DNA of 64,000 nucleotides from Larkinella soli (lineage in GTDB: Bacteria; Bacteroidota; Bacteroidia; Cytophagales; Spirosomataceae): contig NZ_QTJY01000005.1 in assembly GCF_003703975.1 (NCBI RefSeq), positions 124,001 through 188,000 of the forward strand. The letters run 5' to 3'. A model generated the notes under the pieces. The model saw only the letters and a list, made by a program, of their open reading frames with translations. It was not told the DNA's origin and made no database searches. Every line of letters starts with the position of its first letter. Position 1 is the first letter of the stretch. The position numbers were made by a program, and so were the translations under genes. Positions 8,197 through 17,754 of the stretch are shown piece after piece.

Positions 8197-10275
8197 ATGA
8201 AATCGATCATCGCGCTCCTTTTGCTGCTGAGCCTCACCGCCTTTTGCAAGCCGGGCCCAAACCGTTCGGCTACGGCTCCCCCGGCCGGAAAAACGCAGAT
8301 TCTCTGGGACACCCACGGCGTCCCGCACGTCTACGGCTCCAGCACCGAGGCCATGTACTACGGTTTCGGCTACGCCCAGATGAACAATCACGCCAACCTG
8401 CTGCTGCGACTGTACGGTCAGGCCCGGGGCCGGGCCGCCGAATACTGGGGGGCCGAATACCTGTTTTCGGATAAGCTCGTGGCTCTTTTCAACCTGCCTG
8501 AACGCGCCCGGAACCAATACCGGGCGCAGGACCCCGACTACCGGCCGTATCTGGACGGCTTCGTGCAGGGGCTGAACGCCTGGGCACAGGTCCACCCCGA
8601 CGCCATCGGGCCGGAATTCCGGCCGGTGCTGCCCATCACCGCCGAGGACGTGCTGGCCCACGTTACCCGGGTGATTTGCCTCGAGTTTATCGGCGGAGCG
8701 GAAGCCGGGGCCGCCCGGCTCATGCCGCCGGGGTCCAACGCCTACGCCATCGCCCCTTCGAAATCGGCTTCCCGGAAAGCGATGCTGATGGCGAACCCGC
8801 ACCTGCCGTGGGAGAACTTCTTCCTGTTCTTCGAAGCGCACCTCAACGCCCCCGGCTTCATGGCCTACGGGGCCTCGCTGGTGGGGCAGCCGGTGCTGAA
8901 CATCGCCTTCAATAATCACCTCGGCTGGACGCACACGGTCAATACCATCGACGCGGCCGACCGCTACGTGCTGACGCTTCAGGACGACGGCTATGTGCTG
9001 GACGGCGCCAAACAGCCCTTTGAAAAGAAGCCCGTCACGCTGAAGGTGCGACAGCCCGACGGACGGCTTCAGGAGCTGACCATCACCTGCCGGTACAGCC
9101 AACACGGGCCGGTGATGGAGAGCCAGGACGGCAAAACCTACGCATTGCGGTTTGCCGGGCTGGACAATGCCTCGATGCCCGCCCAGCACCACGCGATGGC
9201 GAAAGCCGGCAGCTGGCCGGAGTTTGAAGCGGCCCTGAAACGGCTTCAGCTGCCGATGTTCAACGTAATCTATGCCGACCGGACCGGCAACATCCTTTAC
9301 CTGTTCAACGGCAACGTTCCAAAACGCAGTGAAGGCGACTGGCGGTTCTGGATGGGGGCCGTCGACGGTACCTCCTCCAAATACATCTGGACCGAAACCC
9401 TGCCTTACAAAGACTTGCCGGCGGTGTTCAACCCGCCTACCGGTTTCGTGCAGAACGCCAACGACGCCCCCTGGAGCAGTACTTATCCGGCCGTGCTGGA
9501 CCCGAAGGCGTATGCGCCCTACGTGTCGCCGGTCGGGATGCCGCTGCGGCTGCGGCCCCAGCGCGCCATCCATCTTGTCAAAGACGATGCGTCGATTACC
9601 TTCGAGGAGTTGGCCGGCTACAAGCTGAATACCGGCATGGAAGCCGCCGACCGCCTGCTCGACGATCTGCTGGCCGCCGTCGAACAACACCCGGACAGCA
9701 CCGCCCGGCAGGCGGCCGCGATTCTGAAAAACTGGGATAAGGCCACCAACGCCGACAGCCGGGGCGCCGTGCTGTTCGCCCACTGGCTGGACCAGTTCCA
9801 CCCCGGCATGGCCGCGGTTCCGTGGGACCCACAGCGGCCCGTCGATACGCCCGACGGCATCCGGAACCCGAAACAGGCGGTGGAACTGCTGGTGAAAGCC
9901 GCCGGACAGGTGCGGCAGAAATACGGTAGGCTGGACGTGGCCTGGGGCGAAGTGAACCGGTTCGGGCCGGAAGGGAAGGATTTTCCGGCCAACGGCGGCT
10001 CGGAGCAGTACGGTATTTTCCGCACCATCTATTTTGCCCCGGACCCCCGCAACCCGAAGGTGAACCGGGCCGTGGCCGGCGATACCTACGTGGCCGTGAC
10101 GGAATTCGGCGACAAGGTACGGGCGATGGTGGCGCTCAGCTACGGCAACGCATCACAGCCCGGCCACAAACACGCCGGGGACCAGTGGAAGCTGCTGTCG
10201 GAGAAGAAACTCCGCCCCGCCCTCCTGGAAAAACCCGACATCCTGAAACACCTCGAAAAGCAGGAAGACCTATAA
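8197..10275 (+). CDS. Penicillin acylase family Ntn-hydrolase
   Basis: This 692-residue protein belongs to the penicillin amidase / acyl-homoserine-lactone acylase superfamily. After a signal peptide (residues 1-16, with Cys17 in a weak lipobox) come IL.D.HGVPHVYG and the alpha-subunit helices with G.AQM..H. The motif PPGSNAY follows, with Ser180 expected to become the N-terminal nucleophile after autocleavage, then FNNHLGWTHTVN. The maturing enzyme would have an alpha chain up to residue 179 and a beta chain from 180. It probably hydrolyses an amide-linked acyl group in the periplasm; whether the substrate is a quorum-sensing lactone, a lipopeptide or a beta-lactam cannot be told. It lies 9 bases after the permease gene, suggesting cotranscription. 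Confidence 0.9.
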   Translation: MKSIIALLLLLSLTAFCKPGPNRSATAPPAGKTQILWDTHGVPHVYGSSTEAMYYGFGYAQMNNHANLLLRLYGQARGRAAEYWGAEYLFSDKLVALFNLPERARNQYRAQDPDYRPYLDGFVQGLNAWAQVHPDAIGPEFRPVLPITAEDVLAHVTRVICLEFIGGAEAGAARLMPPGSNAYAIAPSKSASRKAMLMANPHLPWENFFLFFEAHLNAPGFMAYGASLVGQPVLNIAFNNHLGWTHTVNTIDAADRYVLTLQDDGYVLDGAKQPFEKKPVTLKVRQPDGRLQELTITCRYSQHGPVMESQDGKTYALRFAGLDNASMPAQHHAMAKAGSWPEFEAALKRLQLPMFNVIYADRTGNILYLFNGNVPKRSEGDWRFWMGAVDGTSSKYIWTETLPYKDLPAVFNPPTGFVQNANDAPWSSTYPAVLDPKAYAPYVSPVGMPLRLRPQRAIHLVKDDASITFEELAGYKLNTGMEAADRLLDDLLAAVEQHPDSTARQAAAILKNWDKATNADSRGAVLFAHWLDQFHPGMAAVPWDPQRPVDTPDGIRNPKQAVELLVKAAGQVRQKYGRLDVAWGEVNRFGPEGKDFPANGGSEQYGIFRTIYFAPDPRNPKVNRAVAGDTYVAVTEFGDKVRAMVALSYGNASQPGHKHAGDQWKLLSEKKLRPALLEKPDILKHLEKQEDL

Positions 10276-10282
10276 AAATTTC

Positions 10283-10290
10283 TATATTTG
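10283..10290 (+). promoter_or_regulatory. -7 box before the Uma2 gene
   Basis: TATATTTG is a full TAnnTTTG match, 12 bases before the ATG at 10303. It supports the ATG rather than the in-frame TTG at 10288, which would lie inside the promoter. Confidence 0.55.
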
Positions 10291-10302
10291 CCAAAAAGAC
10301 CT

Positions 10303-10902
10303 ATGCATCCTGCTCAACGGATAACGGCACTTCGAAATCCAGGGTCGATTTCTTTCGAGCAATACCTGGCTCGTGAAGAAAGGGCGTTGGAGAAACACGA
10401 GTTTTACAACGGAAGAACGAAAAGAATGCCCGGAGGTACGTTAGAGCATAACCTGATTGCCAGTAATTTCACATCCTTGCTAAAATCGGCCGTCCGGCCC
10501 CTATCGACGAAATATTTCGTCCTGAACAGCGACCAGAAAATTTATATCGAGACGGCCCGGACCGCCGTTTATCCGGACGCCCTGGTGATCTGCGAAAAAC
10601 CAATTTTCTGGAACGACCGACGTGACCTGATCGTCAATCCGCTCGTGGTCGTCGAAATCCTTTCCCGCACCACGAGCCGCTATGACCGGGGCGACAAGTT
10701 CCTGCTTTACCAGCAACTTCCGAGTTTCCGGGAATATGTTCTGGTCGAGCAGGACCGGCCGGAAATCGAAATCTGGTTCCGCGAAGAGGAAAATCTCTGG
10801 CGAAAAACCGTTTATAACGGTTTGGAAGTCAGGGCTTATCTCCGCTCGCTGGAGATTCCGGTCCTCCTGTCCGAAGTGTATGAAAATGTATCCTGGTCGT
10901 AG
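10303..10902 (+). CDS. Uma2 family (DUF820) putative endonuclease
   Basis: This 199-residue protein has the PD-(D/E)xK-like layout of the Uma2 family. It shows YPDALV with Asp92, VVVEILS with Glu118, and DRGDKFLLY with Lys132, then the usual YVLVEQ.RP.IE strand. The N-terminus, F..YL..E..A..KHEFYNG, is also typical. The fold suggests a nuclease, but biological roles for these proteins are mostly unproven; they are abundant in Cyanobacteria and Bacteroidota. I chose the ATG at 10303 because a -7 box lies just upstream. The gene is convergent with the CvfB-like gene and stands alone. Confidence 0.85.
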   Translation: MHPAQRITALRNPGSISFEQYLAREERALEKHEFYNGRTKRMPGGTLEHNLIASNFTSLLKSAVRPLSTKYFVLNSDQKIYIETARTAVYPDALVICEKPIFWNDRRDLIVNPLVVVEILSRTTSRYDRGDKFLLYQQLPSFREYVLVEQDRPEIEIWFREEENLWRKTVYNGLEVRAYLRSLEIPVLLSEVYENVSWS

Positions 10903-10914
10903 TGAAACCGCGTC

Positions 10915-11745
10915 TCACGTCAGGTAAATACCATCTTCCTTAATGATGATCCGGCGTTCGCGGTAGAGGGCGCCGACGGCTTTTTTGAACGTCTTCTTGC
11001 TCATTTCCAACAGGTCGTAGATCTCCTCCGGATCGCTGTGGTCGGTCAGGGGGAGAAAGCCCCGGCGTTCTTTCAGGGCGGCCAGAATCCGGTCGGTACC
11101 GGCCTCCACGTTCTGATAACCCGGTTTTTGCAGGCTTACGTCCACCCGCTCGTCTTCGCGCACCTGTTTGATGTAGCCCGTCAGCCGGTCGCCGGGATAA
11201 ATCTTCCGGAAAATCTCGTTGGCGTAGACCAGCCCCCGGTAGCGGTTGTTGATGATGACGTTGACGCCGAGGTCGGTGGCTTCATAGGCCAGCAAAGCAA
11301 CCTCCTGGCCTTCTTCCAGGTCCGGGCGGCCGGTATCCAGAAACCGGTTGATGCGGGCCGACGCCACCAGCCGCTCGGTATCGTAATCCAGATACAGATA
11401 GACGATGTACCAGCGCCCGACCTCCATCGGCCGGGCCTGCTCGCGGTACGGCACCAGCAGGTCCTTCTCCAGCCCCCAGTCCAGAAAAGCGCCGACGCCG
11501 GTGACCGACACCACCTGCAAGCGGGCAAACTCGTTGCGCTGAATTTTGGGAATCAGCGTGGTCGCAATGAGCCGGTCCTCAGAGTCGGTATAGATGAACA
11601 CGTCGATCGTGTCGTCGACGCGCAGATCGAGCGGTACGTACTTGTTCGGCAGCAGGACGTCGTTGCCTTCGTCGTCGCCGAGGAAAAACCCGACGCTGGT
11701 TTCGCGCAGGGCGGTCAGGGTGTTGATTCGTCCGATAATGATCAT
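10915..11745 (-). CDS. cvfB: CvfB-like S1-domain RNA-binding protein
   Basis: This 276-residue protein matches the CvfB/YitL family in length and order: S1-like beta-barrel domains (residues 1-60, 65-130, 145-215) followed by a winged-helix C-terminus (residues 225-276). Recognisable stretches are VTGVGAFLDWGLEKDLLVP, INNRYRGLVYANEIF and GDRLTGYIKQVREDERVDVS. CvfB proteins bind RNA and influence virulence or stress genes in Firmicutes; the target here is unknown. Its start codon overlaps the stop codon of the DUF885 gene by one base, so the two are translationally coupled on the minus strand. Confidence 0.85.
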   Translation of the reverse strand: MIIIGRINTLTALRETSVGFFLGDDEGNDVLLPNKYVPLDLRVDDTIDVFIYTDSEDRLIATTLIPKIQRNEFARLQVVSVTGVGAFLDWGLEKDLLVPYREQARPMEVGRWYIVYLYLDYDTERLVASARINRFLDTGRPDLEEGQEVALLAYEATDLGVNVIINNRYRGLVYANEIFRKIYPGDRLTGYIKQVREDERVDVSLQKPGYQNVEAGTDRILAALKERRGFLPLTDHSDPEEIYDLLEMSKKTFKKAVGALYRERRIIIKEDGIYLT

Positions 11746-13529
11746 TACTTCTGCTTTTCCACCCAGGCGTCCATCTTCCGTTCCAGCACGTCGAGCGGCA
11801 TACAGCCGTCTTTCAGGAATTCGTCGTGGAAGGCCGCCAGGCTGAATTTTTCGCCCAGCTGCTGTTCGTATTTCCGGCGCAGCTCCCGGATTTTGATGGA
11901 CCCGATCTTATACGACAGCGCCTGTCCCGGGATAGCCATGTAGCGTTCGATCTCGGCCACGGCACCCTGTTCGGCAATCGGCTCGTTGTCCATCATGTAT
12001 TTAATGGCCTGCTCGCGGGACATCTGTTTGGTATGCAGCCCTACGTCCACCACCAGCCGGATGGCCCGGTGGATCTCGTCGCTCAGGGCGCCCATGTACT
12101 GATAGGGGTCGGTATACAGCCCCAGTTCCCTGCCCAGCGACTCGCAGTAGAGCGCCCAGCCCTCGCCGTAGGCCCCGTACCACGCAAACCGCCGGAATTT
12201 CGGCAAACCGGTGTTTTCCTGCTGAAGCGAAATCTGGTAATGGTGGCCCGGAATAGCCTCATGCAAAAACAGCGACTCCATACCCGAGGTGATGTTGAAT
12301 TTCGACGCGTCGGGAATCGGGACGTAAAAAATACCGGGCCGGCTGCCGTCCGCCGAGGGCTGGTTGTACTCCGCGCTCGCCGAAGCCTCCCGGAACTTCT
12401 CCGTCTGCCGCACCTCGAATTTCGACTTCGGCGTCTGGGTGAACATCTTCTGGAGGTTCGGCTCGATCTTCGTCAGGATGGCGTTGAATGCCGCCAGCAC
12501 CTCCTTCGGCTGCTGGTAGGGATAGAATTTCCGGTCGGTTTTCAGGTAGTTGAAAAACGCGTCCAGCGAGCCCTGAAAGCCCACCTGCTGCTTCACTTTT
12601 TCCATCTCCCCGCGAATCCGGGCCACTTCCTCCAGGCCGGTCCGGTAGATTTCTTCCGGCGATTTGTCGGTCGTCGTCCAGGTCCGGACGAGGTAGTTAT
12701 ACAGTTCCGGCCCCTGCGGAACGGCGTCGATGCCGGAGGTCGCCCGGGCTTTCGGCAGGTATTCGGTCTTCAGGAAATCGCCCAGCTTTTTGTAGGTCGG
12801 CACGATCTCTTCCTGAATGGCCTTGCGGTACGCGGCCGTCAGGCGGTTCTTTTCCTCCGGGCTGAAGTCGTTCGGCAGGCGGCTGATCGGGCCGTAGAAG
12901 AGGCTCTGAGCCGGGTCCGTCACCACCAGCTCTTCCATCTGCGGGATCATCTTCACCACCAGACTTTTCGGCAGCACCATGCCGGCGGCCAGGCCCTTGC
13001 GGAAGTTGGCGACGGCCGTGTCGCCCCACACCCGGAAGGCCGATACCCGTTTCAGCCAGTCGTCGTAATCCTTCACGGTTTTAAACGGCTGCGCGCCCAC
13101 CCCGCTCCCCAGCTGCCCGAATTGCAGCGGCAGCCCTTCGAACTGGTTGAACGGGATGTATTCCGAGTGGAATTTATATTGCTCCAGCTGAAGCTCCAGC
13201 TCCTGTTTGAGAATATCGTAGGAGATTTTGTCCTCATCCGACAGCCCGTTGCGGTCAAAGGCGTTCAGTTTCCGGAGATATTCGGTATAAAACGTTTTCG
13301 TCCGGTTCAGAAATTCCTGGGAAATGCTGTTCGGAAGCTGGTCGTTGTAGCGGGGATCGCCCTGGGTGGTGGCTTCAAGCGGGAACAGCTTCAGACGGTC
13401 TTCGAAATAGGCGTCCAGTACCTTTCCGAAATCTCTGCCGGAGCCGGCGCCGGTTTCGCCGTTCTGATTGGAATTACAGGCCATGACGACAGCGGCCAGG
13501 GCGGCCGACAAAAGCAGGTTTTTCATCAT
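11745..13529 (-). CDS. DUF885 family lipoprotein, putative metallopeptidase-like
   Basis: The protein starts MMKNLLLSAA and has a lipobox ending VMAC, so it should be a lipidated envelope protein of 594 residues. The central motif HEAIPGHHYQ (His423, Glu424, His429, His430) is the hallmark of DUF885 and resembles a zinc-binding HExxxGH site. Family members are thought to be peptidases, but few have been tested. Longer in-frame starts up to 13580 would place charged residues before the signal peptide, so I use 13529. The gene ends in a one-base overlap with the CvfB-like gene, forming a two-gene operon. Confidence 0.85.
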   Translation of the reverse strand: MMKNLLLSAALAAVVMACNSNQNGETGAGSGRDFGKVLDAYFEDRLKLFPLEATTQGDPRYNDQLPNSISQEFLNRTKTFYTEYLRKLNAFDRNGLSDEDKISYDILKQELELQLEQYKFHSEYIPFNQFEGLPLQFGQLGSGVGAQPFKTVKDYDDWLKRVSAFRVWGDTAVANFRKGLAAGMVLPKSLVVKMIPQMEELVVTDPAQSLFYGPISRLPNDFSPEEKNRLTAAYRKAIQEEIVPTYKKLGDFLKTEYLPKARATSGIDAVPQGPELYNYLVRTWTTTDKSPEEIYRTGLEEVARIRGEMEKVKQQVGFQGSLDAFFNYLKTDRKFYPYQQPKEVLAAFNAILTKIEPNLQKMFTQTPKSKFEVRQTEKFREASASAEYNQPSADGSRPGIFYVPIPDASKFNITSGMESLFLHEAIPGHHYQISLQQENTGLPKFRRFAWYGAYGEGWALYCESLGRELGLYTDPYQYMGALSDEIHRAIRLVVDVGLHTKQMSREQAIKYMMDNEPIAEQGAVAEIERYMAIPGQALSYKIGSIKIRELRRKYEQQLGEKFSLAAFHDEFLKDGCMPLDVLERKMDAWVEKQK

Positions 13530-13625
13530 TCTCTCACAGGTAACAGGGTAAAGAAAGTGCCGGAAAACGGTATTCGGCACAAGTTTACGATAATTCGGTC
13601 AAAAACCGCAGGGCGGCTTTCGGGC

Positions 13626-16313
13626 TTACAATCCGGGGGCCAGCCGCTTCACGATCTGCACCACCACGACCGGCAGCAGCCCCGCCAGGGCAATCAGTTC
13701 CAGCTCGACGGTCGTCATGGGCCGGATCGCCAGCACGTCGCGCAGGAACGGCACGTAATAGGTCAGCACCAGAATGACCACGCACACCAGCAGGGCGTAC
13801 CAGATGAACCGGTTGCGGGTGATCTCATTGGCAAAAAACCGCCGGACCGACGGCCGCCCCTGGGTCGAATACAGGTTGAACACGTGCAGCAACTGCGCAA
13901 AGGAAAGCGCATAAAACGTCAGGTTGTTGCCCTCGTCCTGCGTCAGGCCCAGCCGCCGGGTCCCGATGAAGTAGACGCCCAGCACCGCGGCCGTGATAAC
14001 CAGGGCGTAGAATACCACCCTCCGCCAGTCGCGGGTGTCGAGCAGGGGCGTTTTGGGGTCGCGGGGCGGGTCCTTCATTAGCCCCCGGTTTTCGCGCCCG
14101 ACGCCGAGCGCCAGGGCCGGAAAGACGTCCGTGACGATGTTGATGAACAGAATCTGCAGGGGCAGCAGCGGGTTGCCCACATTCAGAAAGCCGGCAAACG
14201 TCACCACAAAAATTTCGCTGAGGTTACAGGACAGCAGGAACAGCACGAATTTGCGGATGTTCTCGAAAATGACCCGCCCCTGGGCGATGGCCACCACGAT
14301 GGACGCAAACGAATCGTCTTTCAGGACCATGTCGGCGGTTTCGGCGGCCACCTGCGTCCCGCGCAGCCCCATTGCAATGCCGATGTCCGACTTCTTGAGC
14401 GCGGGCGCATCGTTGACGCCGTCGCCGGTCATGCCGACGATGTCGCCGTTCTGCTGGTAGAGGTCGATCATGTCGAGCTTCTGGGCCGGGCTGACCCGGG
14501 CGAACACCCGGCAGGCCCGCAGCCGCTCCCGTTCAGCTTCCGATAGCTGGTCGATGGGTTTCAGGTCTTTGCCGGTCAGGACGATCTCCTCGCCGGGCTC
14601 GATGAGCTTCACCTTGGAGGCAATGGTCAGGGCGGTGGCGGGGTGGTCGCCGGTCACCATAATGACCTTGATGCCGGCTTCGCGGCAGGATTGCAGCGCC
14701 GGGGTCACCTCGGTGCGGGGCGGGTCCAGGAAGCCGATGAGGCCGAGGTAGGTCAGGTCGCCGTCGGCGAAGTTATCGCCCGGCCGGGTATCGGCTTCGC
14801 GGTAGGCAAAGGCCAGCGTCCGCAGCCCGTCCGTCGCCATTTTTTCGGAAATATCGGAATAGGTTTTCCGTTCGGCTTCGTCCACCGACGTACAGCGGTC
14901 CAGCACCTCCTCGGCGGCCCCTTTGACGGCCACCAGATACCGGCCGTCGCGTTCGTGGAGCGTCGCCATGATGCGCGTGTCGGAGCTGAACGCCTTCTCG
15001 GCCCGACGAGGAAACTGCCGGATGATCTCCTCCGGGTTACGGCCCGCGCCGAGGGCAAATTTCAGCAGCGACACCTCCACCGGGTCACCTACCTCTCTGG
15101 CTTCGCCGTCCGCCAGATCGTAGTCGGCATTGTTGCAGAGAATCCCGACCTGCACCAGTTTGTCAAAGGTTTCGGATTCCAGCAGACCGGCTTCCCCGTC
15201 GACCAGCGTGAGCTTCCCGGCCGGGGCATCCACCGTGATCCCGACTTTCCCGCCGGGCAGTTGGAGCGTATCGACCTCGATGCGGTTCTGGGTCAGCGTG
15301 CCGGTTTTGTCGGTAAAGATGACGTTGGTGCCGCCGAGCGTCTCGACGGCCGACAGGCGTTTGACGATCACCTTGTTTTCGGCCAGCCGCAGCATTCCGT
15401 AAGCCAGCGCGATCGTCGCCACCACCGACATCCCTTCCGGAATGGCGGCAATGGACAGGGCCAGGGCGGTTTCGATCAGCTGCACCGGCTCCTCCTTCCG
15501 GATCAGCCCGACCACCAGAAAGAGCGCGGCCAGCCCGACCGTCACCCAGATCAGCACCTTCGCCAGGGCGTCCAGTTTGGCTTCCAGCGGAGTGGCCGAG
15601 CGTTCGGCCTCCTCGACCATCGTCGCAATTTTGCCCAGTTCGGTTTTCTGACCGATGCCCGTCACCAGGGCCCGGCCGTTGCCGGCCGTCACGGCGGTGC
15701 CTTTGAACAGCCGGTTGAGCTGGTCGCCCAGCGGGGCGTCGGGCGGGGGTATCTGCGTGTCTTTGGCAACCGGCAGGGATTCGCCCGTCAGCGCCGACTC
15801 GTCGACCTCCAGCTGGTTGACGTCGAACAGGCTGGCATCGGCCGCCACGACGTCGCCGGCTTCGACCACCAGCACGTCGCCGAGGGTGATGTCCTCCGAC
15901 GAAACCTCCCGAACCCGGCCGTCGCGCAGGACGCGGGCGGGCGTGGTGTCGAGCTTCCGCAGGGCATCCATCGACTGACTGGCGTTCCATTCGAGAATGA
16001 AACCGGTGATGGCGTTGATGAGCAGCACGGCGATGATGGCAAAGCCCTCGACGGTGTCGCCCAGAAAGAAGGAAAGGACGGCCGCGGCCGCCAGAATGTA
16101 CACGATGATCCCCGTAAACTGCCGCAGCAGGATGGTCGGCCAGCCTTCCCGTCTGGTTTCCTGGAGAGCGTTGGGGCCGAGCTGCTCATACCGGCGCCGG
16201 GCTTCGTCGGCGGAAAGGCCGCTGCGGGGGTCGGTTTGCAGGTCCTGCACCAGTTGTTCAATGGAAAGGCGGTGCGGGGTGTCGGGCGTGTTGAGGATGG
16301 TTGGATGCGGCAT
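13626..16313 (-). CDS. Cation-translocating P-type ATPase (Ca2+ type, P2)
   Basis: This 895-residue protein has every P-type ATPase landmark in order. These are an N-terminal cation-ATPase domain, LTGES in the actuator, IPEGM in membrane helix 4, phosphorylated Asp335 in DKTGTLTQ, MVTGDHPATA, and GDGVNDAPALKKSDIG at the hinge. NIVTDVFPALALG in helix 6 carries the Asn and Asp cation ligands. The PEGM and N..TD pattern is that of SERCA/PMCA-like calcium pumps rather than heavy-metal CPx pumps, so Ca2+ export is the likely role; Mn2+ or Na+ remain possible. The protein has the usual length. It is divergent from the His-motif membrane protein gene. Confidence 0.92.
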   Translation of the reverse strand: MPHPTILNTPDTPHRLSIEQLVQDLQTDPRSGLSADEARRRYEQLGPNALQETRREGWPTILLRQFTGIIVYILAAAAVLSFFLGDTVEGFAIIAVLLINAITGFILEWNASQSMDALRKLDTTPARVLRDGRVREVSSEDITLGDVLVVEAGDVVAADASLFDVNQLEVDESALTGESLPVAKDTQIPPPDAPLGDQLNRLFKGTAVTAGNGRALVTGIGQKTELGKIATMVEEAERSATPLEAKLDALAKVLIWVTVGLAALFLVVGLIRKEEPVQLIETALALSIAAIPEGMSVVATIALAYGMLRLAENKVIVKRLSAVETLGGTNVIFTDKTGTLTQNRIEVDTLQLPGGKVGITVDAPAGKLTLVDGEAGLLESETFDKLVQVGILCNNADYDLADGEAREVGDPVEVSLLKFALGAGRNPEEIIRQFPRRAEKAFSSDTRIMATLHERDGRYLVAVKGAAEEVLDRCTSVDEAERKTYSDISEKMATDGLRTLAFAYREADTRPGDNFADGDLTYLGLIGFLDPPRTEVTPALQSCREAGIKVIMVTGDHPATALTIASKVKLIEPGEEIVLTGKDLKPIDQLSEAERERLRACRVFARVSPAQKLDMIDLYQQNGDIVGMTGDGVNDAPALKKSDIGIAMGLRGTQVAAETADMVLKDDSFASIVVAIAQGRVIFENIRKFVLFLLSCNLSEIFVVTFAGFLNVGNPLLPLQILFINIVTDVFPALALGVGRENRGLMKDPPRDPKTPLLDTRDWRRVVFYALVITAAVLGVYFIGTRRLGLTQDEGNNLTFYALSFAQLLHVFNLYSTQGRPSVRRFFANEITRNRFIWYALLVCVVILVLTYYVPFLRDVLAIRPMTTVELELIALAGLLPVVVVQIVKRLAPGL

Positions 16314-16410
16314 GGCAGGCCGGTTGACGGTTGAGAAAAATTAACAAAACGTTTATAGGGGTAGAGAAAGCAAAGCGTGTCTTTCCGTTAAAAAAGTCAT
16401 TCTCTGTACG

Positions 16411-16444
16411 TTGTCGAAACGAAAGGCGACTTTTTCTATATTTA
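16411..16444 (+). promoter_or_regulatory. Promoter of the His-motif membrane protein gene
   Basis: TTG at 16411-16413 and TATATTTA at 16437-16444 lie 23 bases apart and resemble a Bacteroidota -33/-7 pair. The ATG at 16469 follows the -7 box by 24 bases, which argues against the earlier in-frame ATG at 16331. Confidence 0.45.
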
Positions 16445-16468
16445 CCGGATTACATTTCATTTTCCCGT

Positions 16469-17728
16469 ATGCAACCCGCAATCCCCTCGTCCTACTCCTC
16501 CGACCTGACCCGCCCCGCCGACCGGGCCACCGACTGGCGGCTGGGAATCCCCACTTATATCTACGCGGTCGTGTTTTCGTCGCTCTGCATCGTCTGGGGA
16601 CTGCTCTGGGACATTATGTGGCACATGAGCATCGGCCGCGACGGCCTGTTTGCTCCACCCCACCTGCTGATGTACGTGGGGGCCGTGGTGGCAGGGCTGT
16701 TCTCCGGCTTCAAGATTCTGCAGCTCACCTTCCGGAAAAACGACCCCGGCCGCCGGGAGTCCGTACGGTTCTGGGGCGTTTTTTACAGCTCACTGGGTGC
16801 AATGTACTGCGTTTGGGGCGCATTGGCAATGCTGACCTCCGCTCCGTTCGACGACTGGTGGCACAATACCTACGGTCTGGACGTCCAGATTCTGACCCCT
16901 CCGCACACGGTTCTGCTGCTCGGGATGATGACCGTCCAGTTCGGGGCCATGATCGGGGTACTGGCCCTCCAGAACCGGAATGCCGATGCCTCGGTGAAGG
17001 CCACCGGCGAAAACCGGCTTTTCTTCGATCGTCAGGCGCTCCGGCTGCGCGTTCTGTTCGGCATCTCGGCGGGGCTGCTGCTGGCGGTTCTCTTCACCCT
17101 GCTGGCCGAGAAGCTGGGTAACTGGCGGTCGCACCATTCGTCGTATTACATCACGGCGGCCATCGCCTTTCCGGTGTATCTGCTCGCCGTCGGACGGGCG
17201 TCGATGCTGCGGTATCCCATCACCATCATCTGCTTCATTTACCTGTTCACCATGCTGATTCCCAGCTGGATATTACCACTCTTTCCCGCAACGCCCCGGC
17301 TGGGGCCGGTCCTGAACCCGATCACCCACTACCAGGCATTCGTGTTTCCGCTGCTGCTGTTCGTGCCCGGTTTTCTGCTCGACCGGTTGCTGGAGCGCGT
17401 CAACCCGCCGGACGGAACCCGCCGGATGAACGACTGGGCACTGGCCGGCGTAGCCGCAGTGCTTTTCGTAGGCGCCCTGCTGGCGGTCCAATGGTATTTC
17501 GGGGCGTTTACGCTTCAGTCGCCCCTGGCCCGAAACTGGTTTTTTCTGGCCAATTCGTGGTCGTACAGCGACGATCCGAACTGGGCCTACCGGTATGATT
17601 TCCACCCGTCGCTGCTGGAGGCTCCGGCCGGCTTCGTCAAAGGCATCGGCATCGCGCTGGCGTGTGCCTTCGTTTCGGCCCGCATCGGCCTGCTCTGGGG
17701 CAACTGGATGAAACGCGTACAACGGTAA
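16469..17728 (+). CDS. Polytopic membrane protein with duplicated WH...PPH motif
   Basis: I do not recognise the family. The 419-residue protein has about ten hydrophobic segments. Two of its loops carry the same motif, DxxWHxxxGxDx(4-5)PPH: first with His52 and His65 (WHMSIGRD...PPHLL), then with His132 and His146 (WHNTYGLD...PPHTV). Each is followed by a hydrophobic helix that begins right after PPH. The repeat suggests an internal duplication and a paired metal or haem site at the membrane face; this is inference. The start at 16469 is preferred because a promoter-like -7 box lies between it and the earlier ATG. The next gene begins 26 bases later and is also histidine-rich. Confidence 0.6.
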   Translation: MQPAIPSSYSSDLTRPADRATDWRLGIPTYIYAVVFSSLCIVWGLLWDIMWHMSIGRDGLFAPPHLLMYVGAVVAGLFSGFKILQLTFRKNDPGRRESVRFWGVFYSSLGAMYCVWGALAMLTSAPFDDWWHNTYGLDVQILTPPHTVLLLGMMTVQFGAMIGVLALQNRNADASVKATGENRLFFDRQALRLRVLFGISAGLLLAVLFTLLAEKLGNWRSHHSSYYITAAIAFPVYLLAVGRASMLRYPITIICFIYLFTMLIPSWILPLFPATPRLGPVLNPITHYQAFVFPLLLFVPGFLLDRLLERVNPPDGTRRMNDWALAGVAAVLFVGALLAVQWYFGAFTLQSPLARNWFFLANSWSYSDDPNWAYRYDFHPSLLEAPAGFVKGIGIALACAFVSARIGLLWGNWMKRVQR

Positions 17729-17754
17729 CCCACCGAGCCTGATTATTTAAAAAC

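Noticed and set aside
7510-9801. Minus-strand open frame of 763 codons
   Set aside because: It lies antisense to the FtsX permease and acylase genes; its translation is rich in Arg, Gly, Val and His without domains, as expected for a GC-rich shadow frame.
11826-14081. Plus-strand open frame of 751 codons
   Set aside because: Antisense to the DUF885 and P-type ATPase genes, which carry full motifs; no domain is seen in this frame.
14643-16334. Plus-strand open frame of 563 codons
   Set aside because: Antisense to the P-type ATPase gene, whose DKTGT and GDGVND motifs are complete.
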